64,000 nt of DNA from assembly GCA_022457155.1 (NCBI GenBank), contig JAJGOT010000506.1, positions 392,001-456,000 of the forward strand. The letters are read 5' to 3'. The translations under genes and the position numbers were made by a program. Under the pieces are notes generated by a model. The model worked only from the letters and a program-made list of their open reading frames with translations. It made no database searches and was not told the DNA's origin. The stretch comes from Cladopsammia gracilis (taxonomy: Eukaryota; Cnidaria; Anthozoa; Scleractinia; Dendrophylliidae). This document shows, one piece after another, positions 37,103-48,571 of the stretch. Each line of letters begins with the position of its first letter. The stretch's first letter is position 1.

Positions 37103-37230
37103 GAAGCGAACAGCACGAATAGCAGAGGAATCCTGCACGCTATGGAACTCACGACGACATGAAACTGACAGCTGATCAGCTGAATGAATGAATTATTCCA
37201 TTGTAAAGAATTATTAAAGACACTTTATAT
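37103..37230 (+). other. Gene 2 exon 3, probable 3' UTR
   Basis: It follows a strong acceptor (TTTTTTTTACAG). Its first base G completes TAG with the TA left on exon 2. ATTAAA near 37213 is a possible poly(A) signal. The boundary on the right is a guess. Confidence 0.4.
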
Positions 37231-37270
37231 TTGTTACAGTATGTTATCTTTATAAAACAACTGAATATCT

Positions 37271-37490
37271 GTAAACATATATTTATTTTTATATAGGTAA
37301 ATTTGTGCACCTCGATATTTATTTGAAGTAATCATATTAAACAAAAGTTTCATTTCCTAGCAGCTTTGTCATCATTTCTAAGGAATATACTTATGTAAAC
37401 ATATATTTATTTTGATAAAGGTATATTTTTGTACTATGCCATTTATTTGTAGGAGAGGTAATATTAAACAAAAGTTTCGTTTCTTAGCAG
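37271..37490. repeat. Tandem duplication of about 124 bp
   Basis: GTAAACATATATTTATTTT and AATATTAAACAAAAGTTTCG-like segments occur twice about 124 bp apart, just downstream of gene 2. Confidence 0.6.
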
Positions 37491-37539
37491 CTCAGTTCTC
37501 AGTTTTATTCTCATCTTTTCTTACTGTTGTTGTAATTCG

Positions 37540-37637
37540 CATGATCTACTATCTTTTATCTACTTTCTGCTTTATCTTTTTCTACTTTCTCTACTTTCTT
37601 TCTCTACTTTCTACTTTATCTTTTATCTACTTTCTCA
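37540..37637. repeat. CTACTTT simple repeat
   Basis: Degenerate tandem runs of TCTACTTTCT and TTTATCT. Confidence 0.75.
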
Positions 37638-37639
37638 AT

Positions 37640-37914
37640 TTCAATTGAGAATTGAAATTAACTCACAACTAATTTGGTGTTTCATTGCACGCTTTGTGAT
37701 TGGCCAAAAAAATCTCGCGCCACTTTGTCAACCAATCAGAAGCAAAACCAAAACCAATCGTGACTTGCTTGCACGTGTTTTCCCGCGCTTGGCGCCGGAT
37801 ACATGTATTTGCTTCGAGCTCTGATTGGTTCATTGGATTGTTCATGATTGCTGTGATTGGTCTGAGTAATTACTTTGGTTTTGGTTTTACGACACTCAAT
37901 TGAAAACCGCTCTA
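37640..37914. mobile_element. CCAAT-rich MITE (family M1)
   Basis: About 280 bp with ends related to GAGCAGTTTTCAATTGAGTG. The interior contains several CCAATCA/TGATTGG pairs and CGCGCCACTTT. Related copies lie at 50580-50862 and 54283-54564. A second partial copy follows directly at 37915-38075. The left end here is degraded. Confidence 0.7.
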
Positions 37915-38516
37915 TTTACCAATCAGAAGTAAAATCAAAACCAATCGTGACTTGCCTGTAAGCGTTTTCCCGCGCTTGGCACCGGCTACATGTATTTGCT
38001 TGTCTACGTCTGTTGTGATTGGTCAGAGTAATTACTTTGGTTTTGGTTTTACGACACTCGATTGAAAATTGATCTATTTTTAGTTATCTCAAATCTGATT
38101 CAAACATTCATACATTCAGAATATATCACTATGACCCAGCAGATCACGAAATGTCAGTGGCTTGTGACGCGGTATGGCTGCCTTATAGCTAGAGCAACAG
38201 TAGTCAGCACAGGCAACCCAATCTTACTTAATATTGGGACTGGCAAACAAACCTCCAAAGCAACAAACCCATTAGGAGTGCTTGATCTTTTGCAGACTAT
38301 ATGGTTTTGTGGTTATTTATAATAGCTGTACTAATAAAGCTCCCTGTGATCAGCTACTGATAATGATCGATACAAAATTTGAATACTGTTCAGTAATAGC
38401 TGAAGTGTCTTCGATTTGCAAGACAAAACCTCTTTGGGGGCTAATTCTTTTTAGTACCCAAATTATTTTTCCTCCTTCGCTCCCCATTATCTGAACGCCT
38501 GAAACAGGAAAAGGAT

Positions 38517-39120
38517 GAAGAGAGTTTCCAGATAATTTTTAAGACGAATAGTTACGGAGAAATTAATATGGGTTGTACCGCAAAGGAAAACGTAAAATCC
38601 AATATATGCTAGCGGAAACCGTTTGAATAAGTACCCCATGGCTTGTCAGACATGTAAAAGTTGTCACAGTTCTATTCCAATTTCCGATTTCCGAAGCAGT
38701 CAACGGATGTTTCGTTACAACGATTCGGTAAAGTCAAGCAAACTGCCAAATAAATATCGAGATTGGTCACTTGAAGAGATTTGAATGTGTATCGGTTTTC
38801 CGTTAGTTTTTCTTTAACTTTATTATAGTTACTGCGCTTACAAGGCATTTAGAAAAGTATGGAGAGAAGTTCCACATAATTTTCAAGACGAATAGATACG
38901 GAGAAATGAATATGGGTGGTACCGGCAAGGAAAACATAAAATCCAATATGCTTGCAGACATCGTCTGAATCAGTCTGTCTGAATATATTTCTCCGGCAGG
39001 GATTAAGGTCAGACATGTAACAGTTGCCAAGGTTCTTTTTCAATTTCCGATCCGAATCAGTCAACGAATGTTTCGTTAGAGTGATTCGGTAAAGTCAAGC
39101 AAACTGCTAAATAAAGATAG
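38517..39120. repeat. Direct duplication of about 250 bp
   Basis: 38517-38760 and 38858-39117 share AAGACGAATAG, TACGGAGAAAT, AAAATCCAATAT and GATTCGGTAAAGTCAAGCAA in the same order. No coding potential is recognised. Confidence 0.6.
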
Positions 39121-39129
39121 ACAACTGAC

Positions 39130-40360
39130 AAAGAACTGACCTACACGTACCACGGGTTGGGGTATAAGTTTGCGTGTACGTCCGAGGGCTAAATACAAAG
39201 AACTCCAAAGCGGACACCCTTGGCGAGTGAGTCCTAGACGGTTCTCCCCCCGCTCCTCCTCCATGACCACCAGGCTTTCTGTGACGTCAGAACTGAAACA
39301 GGATAAGACGGCCTTGAACAAATGAAAGCCAATCTTCAGGTGATATTTGTGTCACTTCCTGTACCACACGTACGTAATTCCGTATTTTGTTCGTAAAGTA
39401 TTGCCTGTTTCTAAAACTGAAGCCACTTATACCTTTTTGACCACATGATCGTGACACATTGCAGCCAAACTGTTTAAAAAGCTTTTTGCGACATGAAAAC
39501 TAAACTTCCTTTCCTTTTTGCGTACTGAGCGGCTAGTTAATTTTCGCGATCTTCGTGACTCAAAACAAAAATCACGAAATAGAAAAAAGGTTATCGCGAA
39601 AACTAACGACGCGAAAAACTAAAAGAAATTTTAGTATAACGCTGCCCTGTGTCGAGTCGCAAACGAACAATTCAACCTGTTTTTAGTTTTTTTTTTTGTC
39701 ATGGTTCTGTTCAATATCCTTGTAAAATATGGCTACGTAAAATTAAAATCTGTCAGCGCCGATTCTGAGCTGACTGATGCGGATCAGCATTTGGAACATT
39801 TTCGCAACATGTATTTCATTTTAACGCGACTTTTAAATCCTTCGAAAATTGGTAACAGAATGGTACACTTTCGGGCATGCGCACACAGCAAACTTTTGAA
39901 TGTTTCTGACATGGTATTTCACGCTTGGGAAGATTTCTTCATCCTGCATGAGTTGGTTATCAAAGACGTCGTAAGCGTGATGACGTCACAAATGATCGTG
40001 GCCCGTCACAGGCGGTTTTGTGCGGTGGGCTGGTAAATGGATAAAAGTGTCTGCTGTCCGCCTTTTAATGAGAGTTTAGCCTAGGTAAACAACGCTAAAA
40101 CAGTGACCTGCATTGCTTTCTGTGCTAATAAGCAGAGTGAGTACTTCCCCGTGGTGCTGTTAGTTCAGTTTGATGGTTTGCAAGACTGAGGAGGGTGGTC
40201 AATAGGGACATGCAAATCCGCCGATCCGTTCACATTTTGATGACAGCCGATCAAATCCGATCCGAAAAAATGTATGCTAAAATCCGAATCTATGCTAAAT
40301 GTACCATACCAAATGTATGCTAAAATCCGAATCCGCAAAAAAAATTGTGAACATTGTCTC
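39130..40360. other. Intergenic stretch, nothing identified
   Basis: It contains open frames up to 111 codons (39701-40036) without recognisable domains, and a short cluster of ATCCGAATCCG-like words at 40200-40340 that recurs near 43440-43570. Confidence 0.4.
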
Positions 40361-40370
40361 TCTTTACCCA

Positions 40371-40425
40371 GGAGTATAAATGGATACCAGCGACATAATG
40401 CTAGGGGAACACTCGATGGACTATA
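40371..40425 (+). mobile_element. SINE family 1 fragment
   Basis: CCCAGGAGTATAAATGGATA followed by CAGCGACATAATGCT matches the body of the family-1 SINE in the opposite orientation to the other copies. Confidence 0.5.
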
Positions 40426-40924
40426 CAGTAAAAGAAGCGTTCAAAAGAACACTCCTGGTCTACCTGGTCTACCTACCTGGTCTACCATTTTAATACTGAC
40501 GGCCATACTTTAGATGACAACTTCATTAGGGGTTTGTGACTTTGCCGAGGCTCCAGTCGCCACAGGTACAGGAAGCACCTCGAAATGGAAAACAATTTTA
40601 GGCTCGGCACCATGCAACCTTTGGGCCTTAATAATGTTTTCCCTTTCTTGTGAATTGCACGCGTACGCCTTCATTTTTTTCATGTGCGCGCTTTAATTTG
40701 AAATTTAAAAATTTTAAGATTCTTGTTCTCGCATGAACATTTAACGGTCACATTGATGAAAGCGGCTATGCCCAAAACGTTTGTTGAACTCAATTACTAC
40801 GACACTTTTTACAATTTTTCATTTATTTATACTTTTTTTTCGCGTTTTTAACACATTTTATTTCAAACAAGTGTCACGCATCATCTGGAGAACATTTACG
40901 CGTTTACTCCTATTCAATTTAGTA

Positions 40925-41959
40925 CAGTAAAAACCCGCAAGTAAGAACCTGCATTTTCCCAAGTTAGCCTAAACAGGTTCTTACACTGGTGAACCAAGCA
41001 CAATATGCGAGTAGGGAAGCTGGGTACTAGAATTGAGCTTTGTTTAGGTTTATTTTGCTTTGCAACATTTGCGAAAATTTCTGCACGAAATTAATAACTT
41101 TTCTCTTAAAAAGTACAAATGAAGTTCGAAATAAAGTGTTAACATGTAACCTAGTGACTTTGTTTGTTCATTGGGTCTCCCCGTGGCCTGTATTTGAGTA
41201 TTTTCTTCCACGCGCACTATGGAAGAAAATACTCAAATACAGGCCACGGAGGGACCCAATGAACAAAGAAAGACACTAGGTTACATGTTAACACTTTATT
41301 TCGAACTTCATTTGTACTTTTTAAGAGAAAAGTTATTAATTTCGTGCAGAAATTTTCGCAAATGTTGCAAAGCAAAACAAAACTAAACAAAGCTCAATTC
41401 TAGTACCCAGTTTCCCTACTCGCATTTTGTGCTTGGTTCACCTGTGGTTCTTACATAAATGGTAATTAGCAAAAATTTAGGATACTGATTTAGGTTCTTA
41501 AGTAGTTTCTTATTTTCTGAAGAAAAAAATTACATTGTAGCTAATAGAATTTAGTGGTATTCAGTCTATTCCTTATATAAAATCTGCATACCAAGTAAGT
41601 AATTATGTAAAAATGACTATAATAAGAAAAATTGAAGCACTGATCACGGAACATAACATTATATACATGTGATGTAATGCCTTGTCCAATTAATGTAATT
41701 TTATTAATAACAATTTTATTTGATTTTCAACATTGGCATGTACATTGCGATTGGAGTGATAAGGCACTTGTGTCTCCAAAGAGGATCCAAAACGTTGACC
41801 TACTCTTATTTGCCCAAGTGTACTGTACATATTTTTTAATATAGATGTTAGAAAATAAGAACCTGTCTCAAATTTTAGGCTAAACGGGTTCTTGTATAGA
41901 GGGGGGTCTAACTGGCAAATTTTAGCTTGACAGGTTCTTGTAAACTAGTTTTTTTACTG
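40925..41959. mobile_element. TA-flanked MITE with inner snap-back
   Basis: The ends CAGTAAAAACCCGCAAGTAA and the inverted CAGTAAAAAAACTAG carry TA on each outer side (40923-40924, 41960-41961). AAGAACCTG motifs repeat below both ends. A near-perfect inverted repeat, 40988-41210 and 41220-41441 with a 9-base spacer, lies inside. No transposase is seen. Confidence 0.7.
40988..41441. repeat. Large inverted repeat, 223-bp arms, 9-base spacer
   Basis: The arms meet at CTTCCA CGCGCACTA TGGAAG. They match with only a few differences along their length. A transcript through it would form a long double-stranded hairpin. Confidence 0.9.
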
Positions 41960-41967
41960 TATTCCAT

Positions 41968-42093
41968 CCAGGGAGGAGTAACAATACTCCTAGTTGCTTC
42001 ATGCACTAACAAAAAATGGGTTAACCCCTGGCGCGGCATGGCATGGCCGTATAGCGTATGAATAAACAGTGGCTGGTGTGCGACTTTACCTTC
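41968..42093 (+). mobile_element. SINE family 1, 3' half
   Basis: AGGGAGGAGTAACAATACTC, TTGCTTCATGC, GGGTTAACCCC and TGGTGTGCGACTTTACC follow the order of the family-1 SINE body. Confidence 0.55.
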
Positions 42094-42477
42094 TTAAATA
42101 CCAGGCTCTCATATAGCGAGAATACACGAGTTTAAAACAATACGAATGCAAACATGAACGCGAAAAGAAAACGAGCAGGTGCCAATGCCAATTGCCAATG
42201 CCAATGACTGAGAAGTATTGATACTGATATATTGATACGTTATACTGAGAATGTGATGCGTAGGATGAATGCCTTTAGTATGTATGAATTGGTCTTAGGC
42301 AAGACAAGGGCAAAAATGCGCCTAAATTAAATCCACGTATTTTTGATAAATGTATTTTCGTTACCGACTGGCTGTGACCGTAACCGTTCGATGACGATAA
42401 CAATGAATATGATTTTGAAGCCATATCGCCACACGTGGCTGGTCGATTGCATATCGTGTTCCAGACTTGCAAAGCTA

Positions 42478-43189
42478 CAGTCAAACCTCTATTAAGCGGT
42501 CACCCTCAGGGAATAGCCAACTGTGAGCTTAACCCTATTCGGCCTGGGGGGGGGGAGGGGCACAAAGTGCCCGCGCTAACTTTCAACATTCATAACTTCC
42601 TTAATATGTATGCAAACGCCATCAAACTTCGTGACTTTTCCTAAAATTTATCTGGCAACAATTTCATATGACAATTTTTTGATCACGTGACTTGATGTTT
42701 CCATGGCAACAAGATTTTGACAGCCATGTTTTTTGAAAATTGCATATTTATACCTTTGAATGAAAAAAAACAATGTTTATTGGTGTAACTTTTATATTTT
42801 TACGTCATTTGGCGTTTATTTATTGGTTTTGATTAATTTTGGGTGAATTTGGATGGTTTTTAAGAGGTTTTGAAAAAATTCAGAAATCCAAGATGGCGGA
42901 TCCAAGATGGCGGCCGCATAACTAATTATTTAATAACTACGTCATATGACGTCATCGTTCCATTATGCGGACCGCAAAGGAGACAGCTTTGGACGTACTA
43001 TGTACCCTCTAGGTTTCATTGTCATAGCCTTAATGTTCTTCAAGTTACGAAGGGGGGGCACAATGTGCCCCCCCCCCAGGCTCAGGAACTCAAAAAAAGC
43101 CCAGGCCGAATAGGGTTAAAAGAGGCCAAGTTTACCGCTTAATAGAGGGTGACCGCTTAATACGATACCGCTTAATACAGGTTCGACTG
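42478..43189. mobile_element. Pogo-like MITE, 712 bp, TA-flanked
   Basis: The left end is CAGTCAAACCTCTATTAAGC and the right end, inverted, is CAGTCGAACCTGTATTAAGC. TA lies on both sides (42476-42477, 43190-43191). GCGGTCACCCTC repeats inside each end. The interior includes poly-G and poly-C runs and AAGATGGCGG words. CAGTCRAACCT ends and a TA target fit pogo/Tigger-type elements. Confidence 0.75.
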
Positions 43190-43191
43190 TA

Positions 43192-45090
43192 GTTTCCAGT
43201 TGTGGTTTGATTGTTTTAACTTTCATTCATGGAAACCATATAGCTAATGAATCGATATTAGTGATTACTGATAATCACTCATAGATCATCATCAAAGCCA
43301 ACTTAAATTTTCGGTTCTGAACCACTTCTCAAACATTTTTTTTTAAACTTTGCAAAAAGTTGCATCTTACATGCTGATTGTAATTTGATAATAAGAAATG
43401 GGGGTCACCGAGCTCGTTTTTTGTAGCCCGTTGTAAGCACAAATCCGGGCCCAAAAACTGGACGAATCCGTAATCCGTTGCGTTGATAGGATCCACTTGA
43501 CAAATCCGTTAAAAGTTTTTCTCTGAATCCGAAACCCGGGCAAAATTAGTTTCAAAGACCGCCGATCCGAAGATCTGTTCACCCCCTTAAGAAGAAATTT
43601 ACGTTGATCCTGTGTACAGCCGTCCTCTCTCTCAGTCAGCACGTGCAGATTTTTGAGAAAAACAAACGTGGTGCCTATTCAGCAATCATTTTATTTTGCT
43701 CGGCGTGGATCGCGAAAGTGTTGTTTTTCGTTTTAAAATCAAACAATTTGTTGTTCGTAAAAATGTTTGTTGAATCAATAGATAATTTATAGAACCAAAT
43801 GTTGAAGAAATACACTGCCTTCTTTTTGGTCGTTTTTGTCTTTGGATCGAAAACCCAGTCAAATGCAACGCATGCGCAGTTGACCAAAAAATTGTGACTG
43901 AATGTTTTCGCGACTTTACTCGGAAACGTGCTGATTTCTACGGAACCGCTTGTTAGAATTTCACGAAATTTGGCACAATAATAGTTCCGAATATGCCCGA
44001 CTCAACTGCCATCAAAAATTTGAAATCTATCAAAGGAGATTTTTACAAAACGCAAACATATTAAACCACAAATTACGGAAGATCCCTCTGTCAAAATTAC
44101 ATGAGACCAGTGTTAACACGCGAACATTTTTACGAGTTTACTGGATACAAATGATGAACAAAATCTAACGACTAGATTTTCTGAAAATAAACGAAACCAA
44201 ATATTGCAGGTTGATTTACAATCCACCGTGTTGCCATGGCAACACGCTAAAAGCTCAACAAAAATATCAAAATATATAGCTTGTTGCTTAATCGTATGCC
44301 TCACCAATTTTGGACGCCCAGACGTTAGTGGTTTTAAAATGACAATGAATGAGGCATAGGTACAGTGAAACTGTGTTCAGCCACGTTAAAATAGCGTGAA
44401 TTTGTTTTTCAAGTGACGTTTTCCTAGACGTTGTCATCGTTGATTGTTGTTTTCTGTCAGATGGTTGTGGCCTTGTTACAAGCTATGTTTTTTTTGGTCT
44501 AGCTTAAATTTGGAGTTAATTATCAACAGCAGTATAATAGAAGGAAATGACTGGTACTCGACTTATGACCTCAAGTTTAAAAGCTTTCCATTTCTGTTCA
44601 AAGTCGTGTTGTTCGTTCGGGTAAGAGACAGATGTCAGCAATTCCTTTTGTTTTTCCATCACTTCTTGTGTAGTGCAGTGCTTAGGGTAAACGGTAGCTA
44701 CTGTATGTATGTATGCTCAAAACGCCAAGTTCAACAAGACACATCAAGACAGGACCGATCCCGAACAGAGATGTTGGAAGTCTCTTTCTATAGACTGACA
44801 GTTATGATATTAGAAAGAAAGGAAATATGTTCGTGACCCCATTCAGTTATCGTTCATATCATCTATAACGTCAGCTATTAAATACTCCTTCATGTTAACT
44901 CTATACACTGAATGCACGGGGGAAATCAGTTCTGAAGTTTGTTCGTAGTACGAGCGGGTACAGCTAGAAAAACTGTCCTTTTAAAAGGAGGCAAAACGTT
45001 TTGATTCAACTGGCAAACTTGCTGGTCAAGTGGACATTTAAAAGGTATGGAATATGCATGAGATGTCTGAGACGGGTACATAGCTTATGC
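43192..45090. other. Intergenic stretch, no supported gene
   Basis: It contains ATCCG-rich words at 43440-43570 and a 130-codon frame at 44444-44836 with no domain, signal peptide or homologue I recognise. Confidence 0.4.
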
Positions 45091-45094
45091 AAGT

Positions 45095-45372
45095 CCCGGG
45101 GGGACTTCATTTAAAATGACAGAGGTGCTGGTTGGAAATTTTCGAAAAACAGCCTAAAAGATACCAGAATGGATTTTACTCCTAAAAGGGTATCCATTCT
45201 AAAACACCACATGTCATATTCTGTCATATTTTTTCGTCTTAACACCATAACCACCTAACGGTGGTCATTTCATATTTTCGCACCCTAATCGATACCAATC
45301 TACAAATTTCGACCCCTTAAAGGTACAATGAGCAACCCGTCATTTTTGTGTGGGAGTCCCCCCGGGATGTCG
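45095..45372 (-). mobile_element. Interspersed repeat, GGGACTCCCA family, second copy
   Basis: Inverted relative to 16940-17235. It shares GGGAGTCCCCCCGGG, CATTCTAAAACACCACATGTC and CTACAAATTTCGACCCCTTA. Confidence 0.65.
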
Positions 45373-46205
45373 GTTTTACCCCCCGGGACACCGGTTTTGT
45401 TTCACTCGGTTTAGGGATCACCAGGAGAAGTTAGAATATGAATTTGCCTCTACAAACTTTTATAATACAGTGCCTTCGTTGTTACAAACAGTTCACAGAC
45501 TTAATTTCGACTGGTAACGAGACCAGATCGAGAGACCAAAACTACACAAACTAGAATAACGCTTTTCATTCTTGATTCACAGGGTTATAATAAATTACAC
45601 ATTCAAAATGAAGAATCAAGTCTGTCATTTCACTTCCTCGAAGTCTTTTTACATTACTTTAAGTAAACAGAAACGTTTCTGTCGAAAACATTTAAAAACA
45701 ATGATTATCATTTTTCTGCAGTTAAATATGTGAGCTGATCAATCAAATGTCGTTCGGCCCAAAGGAACAATTTTATCGATGACGCGGAATCAGTAAAAAG
45801 AATATTTTGATCTCCGTTAGCATTTCCGGCTTAGCTCAGCGTATAAATAGCCGCAGATAAATAGGTTAATGTTGGAGAAAGCTTGTGCTATTGCGTTGCA
45901 TGAATAAAGTTTCGTTCAGTTTAAATATTAGGTAAATGTTGAACGGGCGGTGATCATGATTAGATGACAGACAATTTTATTTTCCCACAAGCTACCGTAA
46001 AATACCAGTTATAAGCCTTGGGCTTATACAATTTGGTAAGGGATTTTCAGTTGGCTTATAAGCGGGGCTACTAATAAGCGGTATGAGCTGATAAGAGATA
46101 AGCTGAGACTAACATATATGTTTTCCATGTATAGTTCCCACTTCGAACTCATCGTCATCAGCAATAACATAACTGTCCTTTACTTTGCAATCATTATTTT
46201 AACAA

Positions 46206-46455
46206 AATATAGAGCAAGGCTGATACTACGTAGAACATTTAACGCGACAACGACATATATAGATGATAGAGCCCAAACTGAAAGCCAAAATGCAACCTTG
46301 GACAGCTGTTTCGACCTGGTTGGGTCGCGTGCTGACGTACACCGTGCTGACGAGACCCAACCAGGTCGAAACAGCTGTCCACGGTTGCATTTTGGCTTTC
46401 AGTTTGGGCTCTATCATGTCGTTGTCGCATTACGTAGTATCAGCTTTGCTCTATA
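46206..46455. repeat. Foldback inverted repeat, arms of about 110 bp
   Basis: The arms carry GAGCCCAAACTGAAAGCC and CAGCTGTTTCGACCTGGTTG with their complements and meet around GCGTGCTGACGTACACCGTG. The overlapping open frames on both strands here come from the palindrome. Related words (GAAACAGCTGTCC) recur near 21680. Confidence 0.75.
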
Positions 46456-47099
46456 CTTTGATTGTATCTCTATTTTTGGCTGACTAGATCTGTTACAGAT
46501 CCTCCGTACACCGGCAGCATTTTCATTCGCGGTCCTTTCCTTCTTATTTAATTATTTTAACGGTTGGCCATTTTAAAATATAACGGTACGGTTGAGGCCC
46601 AGCGGCCCCGTTGGGGGTTATCGGGAAAAGGGATATGGGATATTTGGGAGAAACTAACGGGATAAGGGATGTCGAGAAAAGAGATTCCGAGATACTGAGC
46701 TACTAATAAAAGTTGTAATTTTCCTTAAAAAAAAGTTAGATTCATAGATCATAACGAAAGATACAGAAGGTCAGAAAAAGATTAATTTTTATTATATAAA
46801 CACCAATGAAATACCAGGTGAGCTTTCGCGCGTAAACATCATATCTTCACACGTGAGAATAGCATGTTATCTTCACACGTGAAAAGATCACCGTTGACAC
46901 GTTGTTCTACTTTAGGACTTCAAAAAAATATTAAAGTGAAATATTTTTCAACACTCGAAGAGAAATTTCGTATCTTCGCACGGCCTTGTAATATCCTCTA
47001 TGTATTTTCCTTATTTTCCTGGTATTTCTCAGACAGGGTGTCATAATCTACCCTCCACCTCAAAGCTCTTCCGATTTTCCTCTTCCCCTATTTTGATAC

Positions 47100-47154
47100 A
47101 TGGTTCAACATTTGTTGATCAACCGACAGATGCTGTAACGGCTGTTTAATAAAT

Positions 47155-47187
<33 letters not shown>

Positions 47188-47625
47188 CTATATTTAGAGA
47201 GGAAATCCACATCAGCCGTAGCTGTTTCTCATCCAGATCGAATTGGAATTTAGAATGTACATGTTGGTTTTTTGAGGAGAGGGGAAAACCGGAGTACCCG
47301 GAGAAAAACCTCTCGGAGCAAGGAGAGAACCAACAACATACTCAACCCACATATGACGCCGGGGCCGGGAATCGAACCCGGGCCACATTGGTGGGAAGCA
47401 AGTGCTCTCACCACTGCGCCATCCCTGCTCCCCATGTCTGTATCATGTCATGTTGGATGTTGAAATACACCATTCAACATATTGAACGTAGTTGAACGAA
47501 AATAATGACAGGTGTAATGACAGGCTCTATTCTGTGTAACTTGTTGAACGACTTCAGTCAATCGCTTTAAAATGTTGAACGTGTTTTCTACCGCATTCAA
47601 CAAGTTACAACATCGTTCATGTATA
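47100..47625. mobile_element. TTGTTGAAC-rich repeat, split by a SINE
   Basis: CATGGTTCAACATTTGTTGA and CATTCAACAAGTTACAACAT frame the region. An unsplit copy lies at 52560-52810. The family-2 SINE interrupts it at 47155. Confidence 0.6.
47155..47433 (-). mobile_element. tRNA-derived SINE (family 2), copy 1
   Basis: The minus strand starts GGAGCAGGGATGGCGCAGTG with an A box (TGGCGCAGTGGTGAGAGC) and a B box (GGTTCGATTCC). A conserved body includes CTCCGAGAGGTTTTTCTCC and GGGTACTCCGGTTTTCC, and it ends in (ATTT)n. This body resembles a conserved eumetazoan SINE core (possibly the Nin domain), from memory. A second copy lies at 58349-58599. Confidence 0.82.
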
Positions 47626-48306
47626 GGAACAAGAAATGAGAATTTAAATTCTGTTGTTAGGGCTTAAAAGGTTAACATATTTAAGTGGAACATTTCGTCG
47701 CAAACGTCCAGAGCCTATTAGCTCGATGACAAAAGAAAAGAGTATAAGCGGTGAGCCAACATCGAATCGATAATAACAGCAGCAAAAGTTCCAACTCTCG
47801 CTTACTATAGTTTGATCGCCAACTTTCATGTTTCTTCTAGAATTTGATGAGAATCGGCGTTTGTACGTACTCTCTGTTTTTCGTTTGAATACCTCAAACA
47901 GTCGTGTGTATTGACCCTCAGGTTTGAACTCTCTTCAAGTTTCGTTCTTTCTTGTTCGTGAACTTTCACAAACAAAACACGCTTCCGATAGATAAGAAAG
48001 GACCACTTACAAAATAAAGGGTCTAACCGTAGTTTTTTTGTAGGTGATCGGCGGCTCCTTTGCTGTTGTGATGTCGGGTTAAACCGCTGTGATATTTGAT
48101 GTTTTGCCAAACATACTTAAAATTCTTGCATAAAATCCGTTTATTACTGACGACTGAAAAGAAAGAATGAAAACAAAACCAGCGATAAGCTCGAACTACA
48201 AATAAAAGAAACTACAAGTGACAACTAACGAACTGAGTCTTGAACAAAACAGCTAACTAGTCAGATCTTGAACCAAGCTTAATTATCCTTTTTGATTTTT
48301 CTGTTA

Positions 48307-48342
48307 AACCAGGAGCCCATCATGGGTGATGGGCTCCTGGTT
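48307..48342. repeat. Perfect 16-bp hairpin
   Basis: AACCAGGAGCCCATCA, loop TGGG, then its exact complement. It lies 60 bp left of the larger inverted repeat. Confidence 0.85.
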
Positions 48343-48403
48343 AAACTTGAAAATTGAAAATTTTTAATCGTATTCCTGAAACTTTCACCTCTCATCTTTG
48401 TAC

Positions 48404-48571
48404 AAATTAAAATTTCTGAATTGTTTTCGGGATTTTCCGAGGTTAAAATCTTTAAATATTGATACATTTTTAAAAGGACCTGAAGAAGGCCAGTGAAACT
48501 GGCCGAAACGTCGATTTTTTTAAAGATTTTAACCTCGGAAAATCCCGAAAACAATTCAGAAATTTTAATTT
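48404..48571. repeat. Perfect 53-bp inverted repeat with 62-base loop
   Basis: Arms 48404-48456 and 48519-48571 are exact complements by eye. The loop contains the hammerhead-like motif at 48480-48512. Confidence 0.9.
48480..48512 (+). ncRNA. Hammerhead ribozyme-like motif (Penelope-type)
   Basis: CTGAAGA fits the CUGANGA core. A six-pair stem II (GGCCAG/CTGGCC) with a TGAAA loop, then GAAA, then CGTC follow. ACGT at the end is self-complementary, as in the minimal, dimer-forming hammerheads known from Penelope-like retroelements. Whether it cleaves is not shown by sequence alone. Confidence 0.55.

Larger units (their letters stand above)
24744..37190. repeat. Segmental duplication, copy C, including gene 2
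   Basis: The sequence from 24744 repeats the window start almost base for base. It runs to about 34580 in parallel with copy A (without the DIRS insertion), then continues in parallel with copy B through the peptide gene. Confidence 0.93.

Noticed and set aside
37640..38075. CCAAT boxes as gene promoters
   Set aside because: They are internal parts of a repeated MITE found at three other places, with no gene start nearby.
44444..44836. 130-codon open frame
   Set aside because: No domain, no splice partner, no repeat relation and no compositional sign of a protein.
46118..46487. Overlapping frames on both strands
   Set aside because: Explained by the palindrome at 46206-46455.
47360..47433. 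tRNA gene on the minus strand
   Set aside because: Head of a family-2 SINE with a repeated body and an (ATTT)n tail.
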